44,423 nt of DNA from an uncultured Lachnospiraceae bacterium (GTDB taxonomy: Bacteria; Bacillota; Clostridia; Lachnospirales; Lachnospiraceae). Position 1 is the stretch's first letter. Every line of letters begins with the position of its first letter. The translations under genes and the position numbers were made by a program. The DNA is taken from NCBI GenBank assembly GCA_910577825.1, contig CAJTOK010000028.1, positions 1 to 44,423 of the forward strand. Direction: 5' to 3'. The notes below the pieces were generated by a model that saw only the letters and a program-made list of their open reading frames with translations, was not told where the DNA came from and made no database searches. Below are positions 31,738-40,909 of this stretch, piece after piece.

Positions 31738-31941
31738 ATGAAAGTTCTTGATTATATCCTGCTGACGCTTGTTATTATCGGCGCCATCAACTGGGGGCTT
31801 ATCGGCTTCTTAAACTTTGACCTTGTACGTGTTGTATTCGGTGATATGTCACTATTCTCACGAATAATATATGCGGCTGTCGGCATTGGAGGCCTGTATG
31901 CTATAAGTTACTATGGACGGATTCATACCGCAAGTAACTAA
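31738..31941 (+). CDS. DUF378 small membrane protein
   Basis: A 67-residue protein with two membrane segments: LDYILLTLVIIGAINWGLIG (4-23) and IIYAAVGIGGLYAISYY (43-59), with FNFDLVRVVFGD between. The AINWGL motif is the hallmark of DUF378. Its function is unknown. AAAGGAGG precedes the ATG. It is the only plus-strand gene between 14 kb and the window end and has its own terminator, so it is an independent unit. Confidence 0.9.
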   Translation: MKVLDYILLTLVIIGAINWGLIGFLNFDLVRVVFGDMSLFSRIIYAAVGIGGLYAISYYGRIHTASN

Positions 31942-31973
31942 ATCTTATACAACCCATTATTTGTTATAACATT

Positions 31974-32004
31974 AGGAGTAAGCCATTTATGGTTTACTCC
32001 TTTT
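31974..32004 (+). terminator. Terminator of the DUF378 gene, overlapping the dacA end
   Basis: AGGAGTAAGCC and GGTTTACTCCT pair (one G-T) around a 6-base loop and are followed by TTTT. The dacA stop codon on the other strand lies inside the loop region, so the hairpin may stop transcription from both sides. Confidence 0.75.
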
Positions 32005-32997
32005 GCCGTTTCCCTCCATTGAAAGAAGGTAATTCATCTGGCTATATAAACTATACACATCACTTGCATTCATAACAGCCGAAATATAATTATCGCCATC
32101 AGGGCCTGTTGAATATAATACCAGGTTAGAACCTGCCATCTGTGTAGTGCCTGTCTTGCCGCCAGTTACTGTTACGCCTTCCGGGGCAGTTTCTGTATTT
32201 AATTTGTATTTTACGGTTGATGTAAAATTTAATTCCTTTTTCTTGCCACTGGCATCTTTAAATTTTACTTTAATGCTGTCTTTGCTTATGATATCTTTAA
32301 ACTCTGGATAATCTGATACCAGTTTGTTAAAAACAAGATATAAATCATAAGCCGTTGTATAATGGTTGTCATCATGCAGCCCGTGCGGGTTTGTAAAATG
32401 GCTGCCGGCCGCACCAAGTTCCTGCATCTCTTTATTCATAAGCTTTGCAAATTTATCTACGCTTCCAGATATATGTTCTGCAATGGCTATGCCTGCATCA
32501 TTGCCAGAATAAACCATAAGTGCATACAGCAGTTTACTAAGCTTTATCTTGTCACCTTCATTAAAACCACATAACTTTGCACCATATTCTGTTATATGTG
32601 ACGCATTATAACTTACAGTAACCATATCATCAAGGCTGCCATATTCCAGTGCTACAAGCGCTGTTACAATTTTAGTGACGCTGGCAGGGTACAGCCTTTC
32701 ATATATATTATTTGCATAAACCACTTTGCCCTTTGTGGAATTAACAAGCAGTACAGAACCGGCCGGGAAGTTCTTTCCAGCCTTGTCCTGCTTTTCTGCT
32801 GGCAGGACACATACATCACTTGACAGGTAGTCCTGGCTGTATAATTCCTCCTCTCCACCTGCCACTGGCATGCCTGTCACGCCGCCGTCCAGGAAACTGG
32901 CACCAGCTTCACCGCACCCGGATACCAGCAGGGCAGAAACTGCAAGGCATAAAGCTGTCTTTAAATATCTGGTGCAGCCCTTTAACATATTTGCCAT
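31987..32997 (-). CDS. dacA: D-alanyl-D-alanine carboxypeptidase, lipoprotein (DacA-like)
   Basis: A 336-residue low-molecular-weight penicillin-binding protein (family S11) that trims the terminal D-Ala of peptidoglycan stems. The active-site motifs are ASVTKIVTAL (S-x-x-K), YSGNDAGIA (S-x-N) and TGGKTGTTQMAG (K-T-G). The N-terminus is a lipoprotein signal with lipobox LLVSGC, so it should be membrane-anchored by lipid rather than by the usual C-terminal helix. The ATG at 32997 follows AGGAG by seven bases; a longer frame upstream overlaps mgsA and is not used. It is the last gene of the shape cluster. Confidence 0.92.
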   Translation of the reverse strand: MANMLKGCTRYLKTALCLAVSALLVSGCGEAGASFLDGGVTGMPVAGGEEELYSQDYLSSDVCVLPAEKQDKAGKNFPAGSVLLVNSTKGKVVYANNIYERLYPASVTKIVTALVALEYGSLDDMVTVSYNASHITEYGAKLCGFNEGDKIKLSKLLYALMVYSGNDAGIAIAEHISGSVDKFAKLMNKEMQELGAAGSHFTNPHGLHDDNHYTTAYDLYLVFNKLVSDYPEFKDIISKDSIKVKFKDASGKKKELNFTSTVKYKLNTETAPEGVTVTGGKTGTTQMAGSNLVLYSTGPDGDNYISAVMNASDVYSLYSQMNYLLSMEGNGKRSKP

Positions 32998-33001
32998 ATC
33001 T

Positions 33002-33412
33002 TTACTCCTGCATCTCTTTCCTAAGCATCTCCCTCCATTCCAAATCACCCCTGTCAAGCGCTTTAATAAGCAGCTCTGCTGTTGCAAGATTTGTAGCAAA
33101 TGGTATATTATACGTATCACAAAGATGTATTGAATTATTTACATCAGGTTCATGTGACTTAGGGGACAAAGGGTCCCTTAAAAATATAACCATATCCATC
33201 TGGTTATGCTCTATCTGGGATGCAATCTGCTGTTCACCTCCAAGATGTCCTGCCAGGTACTTATGGACATTAAGGTTTGTTACCTCCTCAATAAGCCTTC
33301 CTGTAGTCCCCGTTGCATAAATATCGTGTTTACTCAGAATCCCCCTGTACGCTATACAGAAATTCTGCATAAGGCTTTTTTTTGCATCATGTGCTACTAA
33401 TCCTATGTTCAT
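33002..33412 (-). CDS. mgsA: Methylglyoxal synthase
   Basis: A 136-residue enzyme that converts dihydroxyacetone phosphate to methylglyoxal and phosphate, a bypass of lower glycolysis under phosphate limitation. Motifs are MNIGLVAHDAKK, YATGTTGRLIEE, KYLAGHLGGEQQIASQI and the catalytic region MVIFLRDPLSPKSHEPDVN. The length is typical. It ends four bases before the dacA start. Its place behind rodA is common in Clostridia although the metabolic link to cell shape is unclear. Confidence 0.96.
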   Translation of the reverse strand: MNIGLVAHDAKKSLMQNFCIAYRGILSKHDIYATGTTGRLIEEVTNLNVHKYLAGHLGGEQQIASQIEHNQMDMVIFLRDPLSPKSHEPDVNNSIHLCDTYNIPFATNLATAELLIKALDRGDLEWREMLRKEMQE

Positions 33413-33465
33413 CTTTTATCACCCCTCTGGTTATTAATAAGAATTTGCTATACCCTTTCCCATAA

Positions 33466-34683
33466 TTATAATTCTAAATCAATATCTATATCTTTTGTAT
33501 TGCTGTCCTCAAACCCGCTGCGCATTGTAAACCCTGCATTGCTTGTTTTGGCTGGCTGTATGCCTATGTTCATAACAAAACCTATCCCTATAAGGGAAGA
33601 TACCATTGAACTTAACCCATTGCTGATAAACGGGAGCGGCAGGCCTGTATTAGGGAAAACCCTTGTTGCCACACATATATTTGCAAATACCTGGAACATA
33701 AACATTGCTGCCACTCCAAGCGCAATCATGCTTCCAAGGAAATCTTTTGCTTTCCTTGCAACTGAGAAACACTTAAATATTACTATTGCAAAAAGCAGGA
33801 GCACAAGGCAGCAGCCTAAGAACCCAAACTCTTCGCCTACAACTGACCAGATAAAATCACTTTCATTAACTGGCAGCGGGCTGTATACCCGTGTTGTCCC
33901 CTCTGCACCGCCATCCTGGATAAACTTCCCATATAATTTTCCAGATGCTATTGCACGTATGCACATGTTCTGCTGCCAGTTTATATCATCATTTGCCGGG
34001 TCATCAGGATTACGCCACGCATATATGCGCCTGAACTGGTATCCCCTCAGTATAAAATTGCCTGGCTGCTGTACATACCAGAAAAGGACAAGGCTTGCCG
34101 GTATGCCTAACATAATTATTGGCATCAGTATTTTATATGCAGTCCCTGCTGCAAATATAAACACAACTGTAATAAATACTGCTACAAGGCTTGATGAAAG
34201 GTCAGGCTGTATTAAGATAACAGCTACAGGCACTGCTGCCACAATTCCTGCTATTAACAATGTACTAACCCTGTCAGTTTTGCTCCTTAGCTTTGTATAC
34301 AATGTTGCAAGTGTAAGGATTAATATTATCTTCATAATCTCTGTAGGCTGGAAAGTAATTGGCCCGAGCTTTACCCACCTGTTTACATCTGTCCCGTTGT
34401 CAGTACCCAGTGGTGAATGTGTGGCAGCAGTCAGAAGTATGCCGGCTACATAATATAATGGTGTAAACTGGCATATGAAATGGTAGTCAATCACTGAAAG
34501 TATTATTAACAGGACAAGACCTAGTATAAGGCCTGTTATCTGCCCTTTCATTAATGCCATGCCCTTTTCTTCACCGCCTGCGAGTTTTACACAAAATGCA
34601 CCAATAAGGCAGATAACTATAACAACACATAAAAGGGAAAAATTATATTTCTTCCAGTCGTACTGTTTAATACGGTTAATCAT
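33466..34683 (-). CDS. rodA: RodA peptidoglycan glycosyltransferase (SEDS family)
   Basis: A 405-residue SEDS membrane protein with about ten membrane segments, which polymerises lipid II into glycan strands in the elongasome together with PBP2. Diagnostic stretches are GTDVNRWVKLGPITFQPTEIMKIILIL, LIQPDLSSSLVAVF, YQFRRIYAWRNPDDPANDDINWQQNMCIRAIASGKLYG, LPVNESDFIWSVVGEEFGF and NTGLPLPFISNGLSSM. The genetic link to PBP2 and mreBCD favours RodA over FtsW or SpoVE. The cytoplasmic C-terminal tail is about 40 residues. Confidence 0.93.
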   Translation of the reverse strand: MINRIKQYDWKKYNFSLLCVVIVICLIGAFCVKLAGGEEKGMALMKGQITGLILGLVLLIILSVIDYHFICQFTPLYYVAGILLTAATHSPLGTDNGTDVNRWVKLGPITFQPTEIMKIILILTLATLYTKLRSKTDRVSTLLIAGIVAAVPVAVILIQPDLSSSLVAVFITVVFIFAAGTAYKILMPIIMLGIPASLVLFWYVQQPGNFILRGYQFRRIYAWRNPDDPANDDINWQQNMCIRAIASGKLYGKFIQDGGAEGTTRVYSPLPVNESDFIWSVVGEEFGFLGCCLVLLLFAIVIFKCFSVARKAKDFLGSMIALGVAAMFMFQVFANICVATRVFPNTGLPLPFISNGLSSMVSSLIGIGFVMNIGIQPAKTSNAGFTMRSGFEDSNTKDIDIDLEL

Positions 34684-34721
34684 TTACACACTAACCTCCA
34701 ATGGCAAAATAATATATTTTC

Positions 34722-35003
34722 CTACCTGTGCAAAGGTTTTGTTGCCCTTATAGGTATGCTTGCCAGTACAGCGTTTACTGTACCCGAATCATCATCAAGT
34801 TCAGTTCTTGTAACTTTTATATCAAGGCCATCTGTATCTATATCTACGTATTTTGATATTACTTTAATAATATCATTCTTCATCTGTTCCATAAGCTCTG
34901 GCGGACATACTGCCCTGTCAGATGTAATAGCCACCTTTAAACGGTTCTTGGCAATATCACTGCTGCTTTCAGAACTTTTAAACCAATTTGACAAAAAGCC
35001 CAT
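34722..35003 (-). CDS. minE: MinE division-site topological factor
   Basis: A 93-residue MinE, which stimulates the MinD ATPase and drives Min oscillation. The N-terminal membrane-targeting part is MGFLSNWF and the anti-MinCD region has SSDIAKNRLKVAITSDRAVCPPELMEQMKNDIIKVISKYVDID. The C-terminal dimerisation part has DIKVTRTELDDDSGTVNAVLASIPI. Its presence shows that this Gram-positive uses a MinE-type system as well as DivIVA. It starts 32 bases after minD. Confidence 0.95.
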   Translation of the reverse strand: MGFLSNWFKSSESSSDIAKNRLKVAITSDRAVCPPELMEQMKNDIIKVISKYVDIDTDGLDIKVTRTELDDDSGTVNAVLASIPIRATKPLHR

Positions 35004-35035
35004 AAATCTCCTCCATAACAGGCAGTACGTATGTA

Positions 35036-35824
35036 CTACTTCTTAAATATTGCTGCAAATTTCTGGAAAAAAGTCTTTGTTACCTCAAGGTCGAGGTAAG
35101 GCACATCTTCACCAAGTACACGTTTACATATATTCATATATGCCTGTCCTGCCTGGCAGTCAGAACCCGTAAGCGGCTCACCATTATTTGTAGATATAAC
35201 AATATGTTCATCATCAGGTACAATCCCTATAAGGTCAATGGCAAGTATCTCAACAACATCATCACTTGACATCATATTCCCTTCTTTAACCATATCGGCA
35301 CGCAGCCTGTTTACAATAAGGTGTGTACGCCTTATTTCATTAGCCTCTAAAAGCCCTATGATACGGTCTGCATCACGTACAGCGGAAACCTCCGGTGTTG
35401 TTACTACAAGCGCACGGTCTGCACCTGCTATTGCATTTTTAAAGCCCTGCTCTATGCCTGCCGGGCAGTCTAAAAGTATGTAATCAAATTCATTCCTTAA
35501 CTCACCTGTAAGCTTTTTCATCTGCCCAGGGGTTACAGCAGACTTGTCCTTTGTCTGTGCAGAAGGCAGGAGATACAGGTTAGGGTATCTTTTGTCCTTT
35601 ATAAGCGCCTGCTTAATCCTGCAGTTATTCTCAACAACATCAACAAGGTTGTATACAATCCTGTTTTCAAGCCCCATTACAACATCAAGGTTACGGAGCC
35701 CTATATCCGTATCAATAAGTGCAACCTTTTTGCCAAGCATTGCAAGGCCTGTACCTATATTTGCTGTTGAGGTCGTCTTGCCTACCCCGCCCTTTCCAGA
35801 TGTTATAACTATTACTTCTCCCAT
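35036..35824 (-). CDS. minD: MinD septum-site-determining ATPase
   Basis: A 262-residue ParA-type ATPase that binds the membrane with ATP and recruits MinC. The deviant Walker A motif is TSGKGGVGKTTST. Other signatures are ALIDTDIGLRNLDVVMGLENRIVYNLVDV, DYILLDCPAGIEQGF and VVTTPEVSAVRDADRIIGLL. The C-terminal amphipathic membrane-targeting helix is TFFQKFAAIFKK. It lies between minC and minE in the expected order. Confidence 0.97.
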   Translation of the reverse strand: MGEVIVITSGKGGVGKTTSTANIGTGLAMLGKKVALIDTDIGLRNLDVVMGLENRIVYNLVDVVENNCRIKQALIKDKRYPNLYLLPSAQTKDKSAVTPGQMKKLTGELRNEFDYILLDCPAGIEQGFKNAIAGADRALVVTTPEVSAVRDADRIIGLLEANEIRRTHLIVNRLRADMVKEGNMMSSDDVVEILAIDLIGIVPDDEHIVISTNNGEPLTGSDCQAGQAYMNICKRVLGEDVPYLDLEVTKTFFQKFAAIFKK

Positions 35825-35913
35825 AGTTTAATTCCTCCTGTCAGAACTATTTTAATAATCTATTATATAATGTGGCATTGCTCCCAGACATTCATATACT
35901 ATATTCTGTAAGT

Positions 35914-36582
35914 TTATAAATGTATATCAGATATAACATCTTTATCCAGTGGCTCTATATATATATTGCCATTATCTAAAAATGCTATTTTAGTTTCATT
36001 ATTCTGTTCTTTCCCCGGGGTGTCGGGTGAACGTGCTATTGTATCTGCTATCCTTATCTGTACAGGGTGCATATCAAGCGCTACAACAAATGCGTTGTTA
36101 TTGCCTGCCGCCCCTGCATACACATTGCCTTTAAGTGAACCCAGCACTATTACATTGCCCTTTGAAATAACCTTTGCACCAGGTTTTATATCACCAATTA
36201 TAATAATGCTTGTTTCTACGTCAAGCACCTGGCCTGAACGCAGGTTTCCTTTATAGAACTGCCCCGTATTGCTGTAATCCTGCTCCATAAGCTTTCTTTC
36301 AAGCGACTTGCCAAAAGCTTCCTCCATTACCGGGTCATCCTCCATTATACATAATATTGTAAGGCTGCAGTTCTTCTGTATTATATCCACAATCTCTATT
36401 TTCTGTTCATCTGAAAGGTCACGTCCCCTGAAAGATACAGCTTTGGCAGCTTCCCCAAAAAATGCTGCTGATGCCCTGAACTTCTCTGCAATATCTTTTT
36501 TCAGTGTTTCATAGCTGGCATCAGGATTTAAAACCAGTATAATCCCTGCCTTAAACCCCTTAATAACTACATTACCATCCAT
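35914..36582 (-). CDS. minC: MinC septum-site-determining protein
   Basis: A 222-residue FtsZ polymerisation inhibitor. The N-terminal domain (1-100) begins MDGNVVIKGFKAGIILVL. A linker and the C-terminal beta-helix domain follow (about 115-205: GNLRSGQVLDVETSIIIIGD, PGAKVISKGNVIVLGSLKGNVYAGA), which binds MinD and dimerises. I chose the ATG at 36582 because GGAGG lies five bases upstream. An earlier ATG at 36603 overlaps the stop codon of the PBP2 gene (TAATG) and would add seven residues; translational coupling to PBP2 is possible either way. Confidence 0.94.
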   Translation of the reverse strand: MDGNVVIKGFKAGIILVLNPDASYETLKKDIAEKFRASAAFFGEAAKAVSFRGRDLSDEQKIEIVDIIQKNCSLTILCIMEDDPVMEEAFGKSLERKLMEQDYSNTGQFYKGNLRSGQVLDVETSIIIIGDIKPGAKVISKGNVIVLGSLKGNVYAGAAGNNNAFVVALDMHPVQIRIADTIARSPDTPGKEQNNETKIAFLDNGNIYIEPLDKDVISDIHL

Positions 36583-36602
36583 ATCCGCCTCCATAATATA
36601 CA

Positions 36603-39479
36603 TTAATCTATACGTTGTGAACCTGATTCCGGCATTTTTATAGCTCCTGAAACCTTCTTTCTCCCTTTGTTCTTCTTACCTTTATTGCTGAAATAGTATT
36701 TATAAACATCCCTTGCCGTCTGTGCAGCATTTGATGAAGTATATCCATTTGGTATATTGCATGTAACAGATATCTCAGGCTTATTATACGGTGCATATGA
36801 TACAAACCACGCATGGTTAGGATGCGACTTTGTCTGCTGTGCAGTGCCAGTCTTTCCTGCGATTGTTACATCTAATCCTGTAAACATTGATTTAATAGAA
36901 CTGCGCGGGCCATTTACAACAAGATACATACCCTTGTGCACGGCATTCCATGTAGAGTCTGCAACTTTAACCTTGTTCCTTACTTCTGCCTTATTGTCAA
37001 GCACCGTTTTACCTTTTACATTTTTAATCTTGTCAACCAGTGTAAGGTTATAGGTTGTCCCGCTGTTAGCTACCGATGTAACATACCTTGAAATCTGTGC
37101 CGGCGTATAAGCATGGGTATCCTGCCCTATTGCCGCACGCACCGCATCACCGCTTGCAAATGTTGGTGATATCTCAGGCACTTCAACCCCTGACTTGTCA
37201 GTAAGCCCGAAAAGGTCTGCATACTTTTTAAACTTTTCAATGCCCCGCGGGTAATTAATGCTTCCATTGGAAGTTTTGCCACTAAGCATATATCCCACAG
37301 TATAGAAGAAATAGTTGCACGAAACCCCGATTGCATTGGAAACATCAAGGTTTCCATGTGATGCCGTGCTCCAGCACTTTGCCGGGTGGTCAATCTTGTC
37401 AAAAACAACACCATCATATATTGTTGTACCTGGTGATATAACACCCTCTTCAAGGCCTGTAACAGATGACAGAAGCTTAAATGTAGAACCTGGCGCCATT
37501 GCCTGCTGTACCGGCTTGTTTAACATTGGTGATGACTTGTTCTGCATAAGGTAAGTATTATAATACTCTGAATCTACCTTATTTGCCATCTTATTATTGT
37601 CATAACTTGGATAAGTAACCATTGCCTTTACTTTACCCGTATTGACATCTGTTACCACAAGCGAGCCCGAACATGGCTCAAGGCCCAGCTGCCCTGGTGT
37701 AATTTCAAGCTTCTTAATCTTCTTTACAAGGAATGAATATGCAGAGACCAGGCCTTTTTCAAGGTTCTCATACTCCCTCGCATCATATTTTATATTGCCC
37801 TGGTCAAACATAAGCAGGCAGCAGTCCCTTCCAGAAAGCTCATAATGGTATATAAGGTAGCTGTAAACCATTTTAACATATCCTGTATCTTCCTTTAACA
37901 GCTTTATTCCATATTTTACAAGCATTTCATATATTTCGGATGTACTATAATATTTATCACCTATATTTAAACAGCCAAGCTCTGTCCAGTTTTTAGAAAT
38001 GGCATACTGGAGAAACTGGCTTAAACCCAGCCTGCCCGCAGCATATTTTTTATATGTTGCATCTGTAGTGTCTATTTCATCTTTAAGGACTATGCCCTTG
38101 TCTGACAGCAGTTTATAAAAATAATCTGTTAATTCTGCCAGGTCATCTGGCAGGCTGCGCCTGGTTTTTGTACTGCCTGTTTTAAGTATTTCCTTTAATT
38201 TGCCAATTATATACTTTGATTTCTCTTTATATTTTTTATATGTGCTTTTTTCAAGCTTTGAAGCACTTTTATCTGTAAACCTCAGTACATTTACAAGGTT
38301 ATTCTGTATAAGTGCATTATAAACATCATATACAGGTATCTTTATGTTTGTAGCAGACTGGCCTTTTGAGCCTGCATCTGCGCTGTTGTGCATACTTGTC
38401 ACAAGTATTCCTGCAATATGCTCTTCAAGCAGTTTATAACACTCCTCCTGCAAATCCGCATCTATTGAAAGGTATATGTTATTACCTGCCACAGGGTCTT
38501 TCCTTTCAGTTATGCCTGTTATGCGGTTTGTGCCTGATGCCACAATAAGGGTTTCCTTCCCTTTCTTTCCTTTAAGTTCATCTTCAAAAGTATTTTCAAT
38601 GCCTGATATGCCTATCTGGTCATCATCAGTGTATTCATTATTTCCCTCTTTTTTAAGACCGGCAAGCTTTTCAGAAGAAACAGCACCTGTATACCCTATT
38701 ATATGCGCAAAATATTTGCTCTTTTTATATACACGCACAGTATCTTCCATAATATCAACACCTGGAAGCTCATTATTATTTTCCTTAATTGCTGCAACTG
38801 TTTTATCATTAACATCTTTTGCAAGTGTTATTGTTTCATCCTGGCGGAATCTTTTAATAAATATTGCATAACGCACTGCCAGTATCTTCATGGCTTCCTG
38901 CGGGCTGAACCTTTCATTATCTATAGCAAACCTCGGGCCACTCCTGTCATCAGAATTAATAAAATCATAGACTTCCTGTGCCGTTGCATCCCTCTGCTTT
39001 TCTGTAAGCCCGTCTACACCTCCCTTGGAAGAGTAAATCTCTGCCTTAAACCTTAAAAGTGCACTTCCTTCTGCTGTAAACTCCGGCCGTCCTTTCTTAT
39101 CTGCCTGCATAAATGTTTCTACAGAAAGAGTGCCGCCATTGTTTTCTATTATTTTAATGATATTATAAACCATTATATTTTTTTGTTCTGATGTCAGTTT
39201 GCCTGCATCATTATTTTCTGCATATATTACGTTATATGCAAGCTTGTTATATGCAAGCAGCTTCCCGTTGCAGTCATATATATTTCCCCTTGATGCCTTT
39301 ACCGTACGTACCTTTGTTTTATTTTCACCAGTGTCCTTTGCATAAATGTCACTGCCTGTAATCTGCAGCTCAAACATACGGTTTACAAGCACTGCAAATA
39401 ATAAAAGATACACAACTGTTACTGGTACAAGGCGTGAACTGAAAAATGCCTTAAAATATTCTTTTAGTGTATCAAACAT
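36603..39479 (-). CDS. mrdA: Penicillin-binding protein 2-type transpeptidase (elongasome), with large insertion
   Basis: A 958-residue class B penicillin-binding protein that cross-links peptidoglycan during elongation. One membrane segment (about 18-36) precedes the pedestal domain (about 55-340, with the KVRTVKASRGNIYDCNGKLLAYN motif). The transpeptidase motifs are APGSTFKLL (S665-x-x-K668), SCNYFF and AGKTGTAQQ. Between pedestal and transpeptidase parts, about residues 365-600 form an extra Lys/Tyr/Leu-rich domain not found in typical PBP2 proteins of 600-700 residues. AGGAGGTGCCT precedes the ATG at 39479. It lies in mreBCD-PBP2-rodA context. Confidence 0.94.
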   Translation of the reverse strand: MFDTLKEYFKAFFSSRLVPVTVVYLLLFAVLVNRMFELQITGSDIYAKDTGENKTKVRTVKASRGNIYDCNGKLLAYNKLAYNVIYAENNDAGKLTSEQKNIMVYNIIKIIENNGGTLSVETFMQADKKGRPEFTAEGSALLRFKAEIYSSKGGVDGLTEKQRDATAQEVYDFINSDDRSGPRFAIDNERFSPQEAMKILAVRYAIFIKRFRQDETITLAKDVNDKTVAAIKENNNELPGVDIMEDTVRVYKKSKYFAHIIGYTGAVSSEKLAGLKKEGNNEYTDDDQIGISGIENTFEDELKGKKGKETLIVASGTNRITGITERKDPVAGNNIYLSIDADLQEECYKLLEEHIAGILVTSMHNSADAGSKGQSATNIKIPVYDVYNALIQNNLVNVLRFTDKSASKLEKSTYKKYKEKSKYIIGKLKEILKTGSTKTRRSLPDDLAELTDYFYKLLSDKGIVLKDEIDTTDATYKKYAAGRLGLSQFLQYAISKNWTELGCLNIGDKYYSTSEIYEMLVKYGIKLLKEDTGYVKMVYSYLIYHYELSGRDCCLLMFDQGNIKYDAREYENLEKGLVSAYSFLVKKIKKLEITPGQLGLEPCSGSLVVTDVNTGKVKAMVTYPSYDNNKMANKVDSEYYNTYLMQNKSSPMLNKPVQQAMAPGSTFKLLSSVTGLEEGVISPGTTIYDGVVFDKIDHPAKCWSTASHGNLDVSNAIGVSCNYFFYTVGYMLSGKTSNGSINYPRGIEKFKKYADLFGLTDKSGVEVPEISPTFASGDAVRAAIGQDTHAYTPAQISRYVTSVANSGTTYNLTLVDKIKNVKGKTVLDNKAEVRNKVKVADSTWNAVHKGMYLVVNGPRSSIKSMFTGLDVTIAGKTGTAQQTKSHPNHAWFVSYAPYNKPEISVTCNIPNGYTSSNAAQTARDVYKYYFSNKGKKNKGRKKVSGAIKMPESGSQRID

Positions 39480-39488
39480 AGGCACCTC

Positions 39489-40025
39489 CTAAACCTCTTC
39501 TTCCTGTAATGGCTGGCTTTCAAGCGGCACTTCAGCAGGAGGGTACATCTTTTCTTCAAGCCAGTAAAGCATCCTGTATATTAATATGCCTGCAATTACT
39601 GTATACACAAGCTCTGGCAGTATTATATCCTGCATATACCCCAGTATGCCAAGCTTTCCCCTTAAAAGAAAGCAGATAGTGTAAAACATCATATTTGCAA
39701 ATAAATCACTGGCAGCTATTATAAATACAGGCACTATCATGTCATCTTTGTAATACAGCTTATGCGCAAGGCCGCATATATAACCTGTAACCACATATAT
39801 AAGTATATATACGCCAATAATGTCACTATAAATAAAATCACATAAAATCCCGCTTAATATGCCTGAATACATACCGGCACCCCTGCCATACATAACGCCG
39901 GCTGAAGATACCAGCACAACAAGAAGGTTTGGCGATACATTAGCAAGTTTTAGTTTCTGGAACAGGGTTGTCTGTAACAGAAAACATATTATTATAAAAA
40001 GAAACATGCTTATATAACGTTTCAT
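39489..40025 (-). CDS. mreD: MreD rod-shape membrane protein
   Basis: A 178-residue integral membrane protein with about five or six membrane segments (FLFIIICFLLQTTLF, SPNLLVVLVSSAGVMYG, YILIYVVTGYICGLA, VPVFIIAASDLFANMMFYTI, YTVIAGILIYRMLYW). The acidic C-terminal tail ends QPLQEEEV. It overlaps the end of mreC by four bases (ATGA), so translation is coupled. MreD is part of the elongasome bridging MreC and the PBP2/RodA pair. Confidence 0.92.
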   Translation of the reverse strand: MKRYISMFLFIIICFLLQTTLFQKLKLANVSPNLLVVLVSSAGVMYGRGAGMYSGILSGILCDFIYSDIIGVYILIYVVTGYICGLAHKLYYKDDMIVPVFIIAASDLFANMMFYTICFLLRGKLGILGYMQDIILPELVYTVIAGILIYRMLYWLEEKMYPPAEVPLESQPLQEEEV

Positions 40026-40891
40026 TTGTCCAGCATCTCCTCCAAGCTTTCCGAATCCTTTACCTGTGTTATTACAAGCACCATATCAAGCTTTGAAAAA
40101 TCGGCAGCCGGTGTAAGGTAGCCAGTCTGTGTAATATTTGTTGAATCCTTTTTTAAATCCCTGGCATACCCGATAAGTATCCCCGGCAAATATTTATCAC
40201 TTATCTGTGAAGTTACTACTGCATACCCGTCTTTTATATCTGCACTGCCATTTATCCCTGATATTTCTATTACACCCTGGTTTAAAAGCCCGAGGTTGCC
40301 GCTTACTATGCACCTGTCAGAAGTTTTTAAAAATGTGCCAGCTACATTATTAGAATCATCAATAATCGAGCGTACCCTGGAATAAGAATCGTTTACTTCT
40401 ATAATTATGCCAGCAAGCCCGTCACCTGCCATTACATTCATATTAACAGCAAGCCCGTCATCTGAACCTTTGTCTATTATAAATGTGCTGTACCAGTTAT
40501 CATTGCCACCGCTTATAACACGTGCTGCAACCTTTGGATAACCTGCATACTGTTCTCCCAGGTCATAAAGTTTCCTTAAATTATCCAGCTCATATTTATC
40601 CTGCTGCAGAAGCCTGTTTTCAGCTGATACTTTCTCAAGCTGTGATTCAAGCTCCTTATTCTTTTTAACAAGTTCCTTAACTGTCGTAATATAGTCTAAC
40701 TGCTCTGCTATCTTTGTTCCTACTTTATTTATTCCATTCTGCATAGGTGTTATAATATCACCAGCAACTGAACGCACAGGTTCCATTTTATCCTGGAACT
40801 TAAAAGAAACAAGCATAAGCACAACACAGGCAGCAACTATTATTATAAGAATATACTTAGGGTCTATAGTAATTTTTGTCCTTTTGCGCAT
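40022..40891 (-). CDS. mreC: MreC rod-shape-determining protein
   Basis: A 289-residue bitopic protein. A membrane segment covers about residues 12-30 (YILIIIVAACVVLMLVSF). A coiled coil at about 65-105 (VKELVKKNKELESQLEKVSAENRLLQQDKYEL) precedes the two beta-barrel domains with VAARVISGGNDNWYSTFIIDKGSDDGLAVNMNVMAGDGLAGIIIEV. MreC organises the elongasome outside the membrane and activates PBP2. It follows the mreB gene by 18 bases. Confidence 0.95.
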   Translation of the reverse strand: MRKRTKITIDPKYILIIIVAACVVLMLVSFKFQDKMEPVRSVAGDIITPMQNGINKVGTKIAEQLDYITTVKELVKKNKELESQLEKVSAENRLLQQDKYELDNLRKLYDLGEQYAGYPKVAARVISGGNDNWYSTFIIDKGSDDGLAVNMNVMAGDGLAGIIIEVNDSYSRVRSIIDDSNNVAGTFLKTSDRCIVSGNLGLLNQGVIEISGINGSADIKDGYAVVTSQISDKYLPGILIGYARDLKKDSTNITQTGYLTPAADFSKLDMVLVITQVKDSESLEEMLDK

Positions 40892-40909
40892 TGCTTCTGG
40901 TATCCTCCA

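Noticed and set aside
32998..33120. A longer start for the DacA-like protein
   Set aside because: It would overlap mgsA by more than 100 bases and hide the lipoprotein signal; AGGAG points to the ATG at 32997.
33500..34453. A 317-residue plus-strand frame antisense to rodA
   Set aside because: It arises from the codon composition of the opposite membrane-protein gene; RodA motifs on the minus strand are unambiguous.
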